IMG/VR virus record: IMGVR_UViG_3300028829_000396
Span: 1-34,102 of that record
DNA from: a virus
Length of the DNA: 34,102 nucleotides
Reading direction: 5' to 3' (one strand)
The translations under genes were made by a program, and so were the position numbers. Shown here one piece after another: positions 28,013-34,102 of the stretch (its first letter is position 1; every line of letters begins with the position of its first letter). The notes beneath the pieces were generated by a model. The model made no database searches and was not told where the DNA came from. It saw only the letters and a list, made by a program, of their open reading frames with translations.

Positions 28013-31000
28013 TCCAATATCCTATTACACCAAATGAAGAACAACAAATATTTGAAAAGGCTAATAAAACTGTAGAGTATAATTTTAGTGATTTTGGAAC
28101 AGGTTTTGCAGATGAAAATTTATTAGCTATTGGAGCTAATTACTTAATGGAAAACCAAGATTTTCCACCAGATGAAAACTATAATCCTAAAGAAGATCAA
28201 CAAATTATACCTTATGCAGATAGTTATGATATGTTTATGTTTAGTAAAAGCCAAGCAGAAACAACATCAATAATTAATAAATTAAAAAAACAAGCAGAAA
28301 CAAATTATGCTAGTCCTTGGTATCATTTAGGTAGAGTAACTGGAGCTTTTACAGATCCTTCAATTTTATTATTATTTACTAAATTAGGTAGTACAGCTAA
28401 ATTATTTGGTACAGCATTTGCTGCTGAAGAAATAGCTAAACAACAATTTGATGCTACAAGAGAAGATTCTTATGTTCCTTGGACTGTAGCAGGTGGATAT
28501 GGATTACCATACATTTTAAACAAAATGGCTAAAGGAAATGTTGGTGCAGCAACACAACAAAAAATTATAGAAGGAGATAAAGCTATAAATACTATACCTA
28601 AAAGAATTGATCAAAGATTATATGAAGATGGAAAGTTTATTAATCCTACAGAAAAACCTCCAACACCAGGAAGTGTAGGAGCTGCTGCTAGTGAACAAAA
28701 AATAAAACCAACACCTAAACAAGAATTTGAAGGTGAAAGATTTGTTAAAAGTAATTTAGGAGTCTTTGGTGAAGATGGTCCTTGGACTAATGTATTTAGA
28801 GTTACTAAAGCTATATCTAAAAATGCAAGAACAATGATTGCAGATATATTAGACACACCTTTACTTAAATTAAAAAACACTAAAGAATATGGATTTAGAT
28901 CTACTAATAGATCAATAGAAACAGAATTAAGAATGAGAGAAGTAGGGAACATAGAAGCTATGAAAGAAATCAAAGAACAATATATGTTAATGATTAAAAG
29001 AGTACAAGATGGAAAAGAATTTAAAACAGAGATTGGTGTTAATTTACATAATAGATTTAATGATAAAATGTCTTTAGCTGAGTTTGCAAGAGAAGTAACT
29101 AAAACAAGACTTAATGGTATGCAACATGATATTCCAGAAATAGCAGCTGCTGCTAGAGTAACACAACAAAAAGTATATGGTCCAATAGGACAAGAAGTAC
29201 AAGATCTAGGTATTAGAAAACTTCCTATAGAAAGAGAAATAAAATTATGGAAATCTGTTTTAGATCAAATGGTAAAAAAAGGTGAAGGAACTAAAACATT
29301 TAGATCTAAAGTAGATGGTACACAAACAACATATTCAAGAACAGAAATAAAAAATAAAATAGCAAAATTAGAAGACAGACTTAAAAGATCTAACAATCTA
29401 GTTAAAGATTATATTAATATTATTTATAACAAATCTAGTATAGATGCTAACAAACCATTATTTAAACAAATAATTAAAGAAGATTTAATTAAACAAGGAA
29501 GATACATTAATGATAAAAAACTAAATAAATTAGTAGATGACTTATCAAATCATTTTCCTTTTATTAGATTTGAAAAAACTAAATACACTGATGATGTAAA
29601 AGATTTATTACTTGAAAGATATGTATTTAATAGACCTAGATATGCTAGATCTACAAGAGCTAGAGAATTGAATCTTTCAAAAGAAGCGCAATTAAAATTA
29701 ATAGATAATGATTTTGTTGTTAGCGATATATTTTCTTTAATGAAAACATATTATAGACAAGTAACTCCAGACATTTTATTTACAAGAAAATATGGAGATC
29801 CTAATGGTTTAGGATATAAACTTATTGATGACGGAGCTGACTCTATGGCATCTCCAGGCTTAATGCAGGTAGCAGAAGAATATAATTTAAGAATATTTAA
29901 AGCTGATACTAAACAACAAAAACTTAAACTTGTTAAAGAAAAAAACCAAGTACTTGAAGATCTAGAAGCAGGTATAGAACTTGTTAGAGGTACATATGGT
30001 TTACCTGCTAATCCTCATGCTTGGACTTCTAGAGCTATGAGAACAATGAAACATTACAATGCTCTTACAATGCTTACAGGTTTTTTTGCAGCAACAGCTG
30101 ACGTTGCTAGAATAGTTATGACTTCTGGTATTGAAAGAGGATTTAAAACACAATTTGAAATGTTATCAGATATGTTAGGAAAAAATGGTAGTCTTTTTAA
30201 AGCAGGTAAAAAAGAAGCTCAATCATTTGCTGAAGCAGTAGATATGATTACAGGACAAAGAGCTATGTTATTTTCTGATATTGGAGATATGTTTGGTATG
30301 ACTTCTAAAATAGAAGGTATGATGGGTAAAGCAGCTAACTTTAATTTTATGTATGTAAACTTAATGTCTAGATGGACAGAGTTTATGAAAAGTGCTGCAT
30401 CAGTTACTATTGGATCTAGAATTATAGAAGACTCTATTAAATGGAGTAAAGGTACTTTAGCAGATAAAAACAAAACTAAGTTAGCAGCATCTGGAATTAA
30501 TGAAGATACAGCTAGAAGAATAGCTAATTCATATGAGCAACATGGAACTAAATTAAAATATAATTATATGGCTAACACTGCTGAATGGACTGATGACGCA
30601 GCTAAAAATGCTTTTGGTGGAGCTTTAAATAAAGATATAAATATTACTGTTGTTACTCCAGGAAAAGGAGATACTCCATTATTTATGAACTATGAATTAG
30701 CTAGTACTATTGTACAGTTTAAAAAATTTGCAATGGCAGCAACTCAAAGAATGTTAATGAGAGGTATGCAAGAAAAAGATTTAGATTTTTTATTTGGATC
30801 AATCTTATTAATGGGTACAGGTATGTTAGTTGATTCTGTTTATAGTACAATGAGATTTGATAAAGATTATAGTAAAATTCCTTTAAGTGTAAAACTTCTT
30901 AATGCATTTGACAGATCTGGATTAGGTGGAATTTATGTAGATGTTAATAGAGCAGTAGAAGCTCTTACAGATAATAGAATAGGTATAAGACCATTAGTAG

Positions 31001-31215
31001 GTGCAGGAAGACCTTATGGGTCTTCTATGAAATCTAAAGTTGGTTTAATAGGTCCTTCGGCATCACAAATTTATAATATAATGGATATTATGTATGATGT
31101 TGGTGGAGGTAAATACAATCATTATACAGCACGTAATGTGCGTAGATTAATTCCATTTCAGAACGTATGGTATCTGGACTGGTTATTTGACGACATAGAA
31201 AAAGGATTACGCTAA
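28009..31215 (+). CDS. Large internal virion protein 2 (1068 residues), T7 gp16-position
   Basis: The protein has 1068 residues. Most of the first 600 is charged and helical. Hydrophobic stretches appear late: ALTMLTGFFAATADVARIVM (about 681-700) and LFGSILLMGTGMLVDSVYST (about 926-945), which could enter a membrane. Segments such as MSRWTEFMKSAASVT and IVQFKKFAMAATQRMLMRG are typical of the large ejected proteins of marine T7-like phages. No transglycosylase or polymerase signature was seen. It starts with ATGA overlap and ends on TAATG with the fibre gene. Confidence 0.75.
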   Translation: MIQYPITPNEEQQIFEKANKTVEYNFSDFGTGFADENLLAIGANYLMENQDFPPDENYNPKEDQQIIPYADSYDMFMFSKSQAETTSIINKLKKQAETNYASPWYHLGRVTGAFTDPSILLLFTKLGSTAKLFGTAFAAEEIAKQQFDATREDSYVPWTVAGGYGLPYILNKMAKGNVGAATQQKIIEGDKAINTIPKRIDQRLYEDGKFINPTEKPPTPGSVGAAASEQKIKPTPKQEFEGERFVKSNLGVFGEDGPWTNVFRVTKAISKNARTMIADILDTPLLKLKNTKEYGFRSTNRSIETELRMREVGNIEAMKEIKEQYMLMIKRVQDGKEFKTEIGVNLHNRFNDKMSLAEFAREVTKTRLNGMQHDIPEIAAAARVTQQKVYGPIGQEVQDLGIRKLPIEREIKLWKSVLDQMVKKGEGTKTFRSKVDGTQTTYSRTEIKNKIAKLEDRLKRSNNLVKDYINIIYNKSSIDANKPLFKQIIKEDLIKQGRYINDKKLNKLVDDLSNHFPFIRFEKTKYTDDVKDLLLERYVFNRPRYARSTRARELNLSKEAQLKLIDNDFVVSDIFSLMKTYYRQVTPDILFTRKYGDPNGLGYKLIDDGADSMASPGLMQVAEEYNLRIFKADTKQQKLKLVKEKNQVLEDLEAGIELVRGTYGLPANPHAWTSRAMRTMKHYNALTMLTGFFAATADVARIVMTSGIERGFKTQFEMLSDMLGKNGSLFKAGKKEAQSFAEAVDMITGQRAMLFSDIGDMFGMTSKIEGMMGKAANFNFMYVNLMSRWTEFMKSAASVTIGSRIIEDSIKWSKGTLADKNKTKLAASGINEDTARRIANSYEQHGTKLKYNYMANTAEWTDDAAKNAFGGALNKDINITVVTPGKGDTPLFMNYELASTIVQFKKFAMAATQRMLMRGMQEKDLDFLFGSILLMGTGMLVDSVYSTMRFDKDYSKIPLSVKLLNAFDRSGLGGIYVDVNRAVEALTDNRIGIRPLVGAGRPYGSSMKSKVGLIGPSASQIYNIMDIMYDVGGGKYNHYTARNVRRLIPFQNVWYLDWLFDDIEKGLR

Positions 31216-33290
31216 TGGCAATTAATATTTCTGATGTAGAACCACGAGTACAATATACTGCTACTTCTGGTCAAACATCTTTTACTGTAGGTTTTGAGTT
31301 TTTTACAAACACAGACTTAAAAGTATTTAATGGATCTTCACTATTAAGCTTTGCAGCTTCACCTAGTGATGCTACAGAATATTCTGTTACAGGAGCAGGT
31401 GTAACTGGTGGTGGATCAATTACATTAGGTGGTAGTGGAGCTACACTAAATGATATAATTACAATATCTAGAGATTTACCAATAGCTAGATCTACAGACT
31501 TTCCTACATCTGGAGCTTTTCAAATAGCTTCTCTTAATGATGAATTAGATAAATTAACAGCAATGGCTCAGCAATTAGAAAGAGATTTAAAATTTTCTCC
31601 TAGAGCTTCGGCAACAACAGCAAACACATTTAATATTACATTTCCTAACCTTGTTGCTAATAAAGTATTATCAGTTAACAGTTCAGGTAATGGTTTAGAA
31701 TTTGCACAAGATATAACAGACATAACTGCTCTTGCAGCAATTACTAGCGATATTACTGCTGTAAGTGCTATAGCCAGTGATATTGCAGCAGTAGAAAATA
31801 TTAAAGCTGATATAACTGCAGTCGCAAATGATGCTACTGATATTGGAGTTGTTGCAGCTAAAGCAACTGAGATAGGAAGATTAGGTACTGTTGATGCTGT
31901 AGCAGATTTAGCATTACTTGGTACTTCAGCAGTTGTTGCAGATTTAGATGCTGTTGCAGATAAAGTTACTGAAATTGGTTTATTAGGAAATGCTGATGTT
32001 ATAGCTGATATGGCTTTACTTGCAACATCTGATGTAATTTCAGATCTTAATACACTTGCTACAAGTGATATAGTAACTGATCTTGGTTTATTAGCGACTA
32101 GCGATTTTGTATCAGATTTAAATACATTAGCTACATCTGGTAATGTTACAGCTATTAATAATGTAAGTGGTTCAATAGCAAGTGTTAATGAAGTAGCAAC
32201 TAATCTTGGAAGTGTAAATGACTTTGCATCAAGATATAGAGTAGCTAGTTCTGATCCTTCTTCTAGTTTAGATGAAGGTGACTTAGCTTACAATACTACT
32301 GCTAATGTTTTAAAATATTACAATGGAAGTGCATGGATAACTATTGTTGCAGGATCTCTTACTGATATTGTACAAGATGGAACACCACAACTAGGTGGTG
32401 ACTTAGATGTACAAACTAATTCAATTGTAACAACAAGTAATAGAAATGTTTTATTAGCTCCTAATGGTACAGGAGTTGTTGAAGTAAAGGGAAATACTAA
32501 TGGTGGAGCAATACAACTTAATTGTGAAAGTAATAGTCATGGTGTAAAATTACAATCTCCAGCACATAGTGCAGCACAAAGCTATACAATGAAACTTCCA
32601 GCTACAAATATAACTGCTGGTAAATTTTTAAAAGTAGATTCAATAACTGGTTCTGGAGCAACAGCAGTAGGACAATTATCTTTTGCAGATGTACCTGAGC
32701 CAACAATACCAACAGTAGCAGATGTATCTCAAACAATTGCACCTGCTTCAGCAACTTCAATAAATATTACAGGAACAAATTTTAGTGGAATACCAATAGT
32801 ACAATTTATCAAATCAGACACAGGAGCTATTACATCTTCTAATACAGTTAGTTTAACAAATGCTACAACACTTGCAGTTAATGTAACTTTAGCATCAGGA
32901 TCTTATTATGTTAGAATAGAATTAGAAAATGGTAGAGCAGCAAGAAGTACAAACGCAATTTTAACTGCATCTACAGCTCCTTCTTTTAGTACTGGAGCTG
33001 GGTCATTAGGAACATTTGCAGGTAATTTTTCAGGAACATTAGCTACTATTTCAGCAAGTTCTGATAGTGCAATAACATTTGCAGAAACAACATCAGTTTT
33101 AAGTGGAGCAGGAGTTACATTAAATAGTTCTACAGGTGCGTTGACTACTTCAGATTTCGGTGCTAGTTCAACTACACCAACTACGTATACGTTTACAATA
33201 AGAATTACTGACGCAGAAAGTCAAACTACAACAAGAGAGTTTAGTATGACTTCTAACTTTGGAGCAACAGGTGGAGGACAATTTAACTAA
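31215..33290 (+). CDS. Tail fibre protein with T7 gp17-like anchor, coil repeats and IPT plus Ig-like domains
   Basis: The protein has 691 residues. Residues 1-130 (VQYTATSGQTSFTVGFEFFT, SRDLPIARSTDFPTSGAF, LNDELDKLTAMAQQLERDLK) are the T7 fibre N-terminal anchor to the tail. About 165-340 is a repeat-rich stalk. A segment near 350-375 (EGDLAYNTTANVLKYYNGSA) and a Gly-rich beta region follow. About 495-585 resembles an IPT/TIG domain, and about 590-680 a cadherin- or Ig-like domain (TYTFTIRITDAESQT). It should be a trimer that binds the cell surface; its distal part is adapted for carbohydrate or protein binding. It is coupled to the next gene as TAATG. Confidence 0.9.
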   Translation: MAINISDVEPRVQYTATSGQTSFTVGFEFFTNTDLKVFNGSSLLSFAASPSDATEYSVTGAGVTGGGSITLGGSGATLNDIITISRDLPIARSTDFPTSGAFQIASLNDELDKLTAMAQQLERDLKFSPRASATTANTFNITFPNLVANKVLSVNSSGNGLEFAQDITDITALAAITSDITAVSAIASDIAAVENIKADITAVANDATDIGVVAAKATEIGRLGTVDAVADLALLGTSAVVADLDAVADKVTEIGLLGNADVIADMALLATSDVISDLNTLATSDIVTDLGLLATSDFVSDLNTLATSGNVTAINNVSGSIASVNEVATNLGSVNDFASRYRVASSDPSSSLDEGDLAYNTTANVLKYYNGSAWITIVAGSLTDIVQDGTPQLGGDLDVQTNSIVTTSNRNVLLAPNGTGVVEVKGNTNGGAIQLNCESNSHGVKLQSPAHSAAQSYTMKLPATNITAGKFLKVDSITGSGATAVGQLSFADVPEPTIPTVADVSQTIAPASATSINITGTNFSGIPIVQFIKSDTGAITSSNTVSLTNATTLAVNVTLASGSYYVRIELENGRAARSTNAILTASTAPSFSTGAGSLGTFAGNFSGTLATISASSDSAITFAETTSVLSGAGVTLNSSTGALTTSDFGASSTTPTTYTFTIRITDAESQTTTREFSMTSNFGATGGGQFN
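31728..32215 (+). repeat. Degenerate repeats in the fibre stalk
   Basis: Within the fibre gene short units repeat: DITAV/DIAAV early, then TEIGLLG and LLATSDxxSDLNTLATS later (for example 31855-32140). They suggest a trimeric coiled coil or triple beta helix. They are degenerate at DNA level but similar enough for recombination between related phages. Confidence 0.7.
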
Positions 33291-34102
33291 TGGCTAGTAC
33301 ATACTTACAAAGAACTTTAGGAACATCAACTAACACTTATAAAGGTACTGTTTCAGTATGGTTAAAAAGAAGTGGACTAAGTTCTGACCAAGTTATTTAT
33401 GGAAATTATACAAGTGGAACTCAAAGAGGAAAACTTGTAATAGCTGGTGATAGTAAATTAATGTATTATCAAAATGATGGTGGAGTAAATACAATAAAAT
33501 TAGAAACTAATAGATTGTTTAGGGATGTTGGAGCATTTTATCATATCGTTTTGTCAGTAGATACAACACAAGCAACAAATAGTGATAGAGTAAAATTATA
33601 TGTAAATGGAGTACAAGAAACTTCTTTTAATACTGCAACTTATCCATCACAAAATACAGTTTTTTATTTAAATGCAAATTCAGTAACAAATTATATTGGA
33701 CAAGAGGGAAACAGTTCAGATTATTGGGACGGTTCTATGTCTCATTTTCACTTTGTAGATGGCACAGCTTATCCTGCTTCAACATTTGGTGAAACAGATG
33801 CAACAACTGGCGAATGGAAAATAAATACATCACCATCTATTACAATGGGTACAAATGGTTTTACAATTTTAAAAGATGGAAATACTATTACAGACCAATC
33901 ATCTAATTCTAACAACTTTACATTAGGTGGTGGTACACTAACTAATACTGAAGATTGTCCTAGTAATAACTTTGCTACTTTAAATAATCTAAATGCAATG
34001 AATCAACCTACATTAACTAATGGAAATAATACTTTATCTGTGGGAAGTAATAATTGGAAAATATCTCCATCAACTTTAGCACCATCTTCAGGTAAATGGT
34101 AT
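33290..34102 (+). CDS. LamG/SPRY-type tail protein, N-terminal part (cut by window end)
   Basis: The frame opens at the ATG overlapping the fibre stop and stays open for 271 codons to the window end. Residues about 12-170 form a LamG/concanavalin-like domain (YKGTVSVWLKRSG, FYHIVLSVDTTQ, VKLYVNGVQETSF, YIGQEGNSSDYWDGSMSHFH). After a linker (FTLGGGTLTNTEDCPSNNFA) a second domain starts at WKISPSTLAPSSGKWY, the usual entry of a SPRY domain. The C-terminal strands of such a domain are found at 2-268. It is probably a distal receptor-binding protein attached to the fibre or tail. Confidence 0.8.
   Translation, partial: MASTYLQRTLGTSTNTYKGTVSVWLKRSGLSSDQVIYGNYTSGTQRGKLVIAGDSKLMYYQNDGGVNTIKLETNRLFRDVGAFYHIVLSVDTTQATNSDRVKLYVNGVQETSFNTATYPSQNTVFYLNANSVTNYIGQEGNSSDYWDGSMSHFHFVDGTAYPASTFGETDATTGEWKINTSPSITMGTNGFTILKDGNTITDQSSNSNNFTLGGGTLTNTEDCPSNNFATLNNLNAMNQPTLTNGNNTLSVGSNNWKISPSTLAPSSGKWY

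Noticed and set aside
28611-28973. 120-codon leftward frame inside the internal virion protein 2 gene
   Set aside because: It is antisense to a long clear gene, with no ribosome site or recognisable domain.
1-34102. CRISPR array, insertion sequence or integrase/att site
   Set aside because: No regularly spaced direct repeats, no transposase or recombinase motifs and no tRNA-linked att-like repeats were seen.

Overview
The window looks like an almost complete genome of a small, AT-rich, short-tailed (T7-like, podovirus-type) phage. The evidence is the set and order of virion genes: small and large terminase, portal, scaffold, coat, two tail-tube/nozzle proteins, three internal virion proteins and a fibre with a T7-type N-terminal anchor. 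The strong A+T bias, tightly packed genes with stop/start overlaps (TAATG, ATGA), an XRE regulator of alphaproteobacterial style and the small-protein families suggest a marine phage of Alphaproteobacteria, probably SAR11 (pelagiphage). The host is inferred, not shown. No integrase, RNA polymerase, DNA polymerase, primase or helicase is visible.

Layout. (1) 1-4065, rightward: the end of a LamG/SPRY-type tail protein, a triple-repeat tail protein, then a lysis/accessory cassette (coiled-coil membrane proteins, metallophosphatase, M15 endolysin, holin-like protein, zinc-finger peptide). (2) 4125-12249, leftward: about 27 small early genes. They include a recombination module (exonuclease, annealing protein, SSB), a MazG-like protein, four DNA-binding regulators (two XRE, one winged helix, one ribbon-helix-helix) and many small unknown or membrane proteins, broken up by terminators and promoter-like sites. 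(3) 12250-12700: a divergent, non-coding, unusually G+C-rich and highly folded region. (4) 12701-34102, rightward: terminase, small basic proteins, HNH nuclease, portal, scaffold, coat, tail, internal proteins and fibres. The gene cut by the right end and the gene cut by the left end appear to be the two halves of one gene. The genome is therefore probably circular or circularly permuted with only a short piece missing.

How it works together. The exonuclease, annealing protein and SSB form a Red-like pathway that could make concatemers for the terminase, with replication left to host enzymes. The divergent region separates leftward early genes from rightward late genes. It is a natural place for an origin, a packaging site or a regulatory RNA.

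Most interesting observations: a 129-nt T-shaped fold (about 49 base pairs) at 12306-12434; three nearby hairpins each closed by a C(GAA)G triloop, one containing GCGAAGC; a 9-base motif TTCGGYADC found 13 times on the + strand and never on the - strand whatever the gene direction; and repeated promoter-like boxes for each arm (GCTRCCGARATA leftward, GTGCGTT plus TATAAT rightward). Small genes at 3886, 12082, 13195, 13551 and 16031 were found by reading the gaps. Motif counts and folds were made by eye and need computation.
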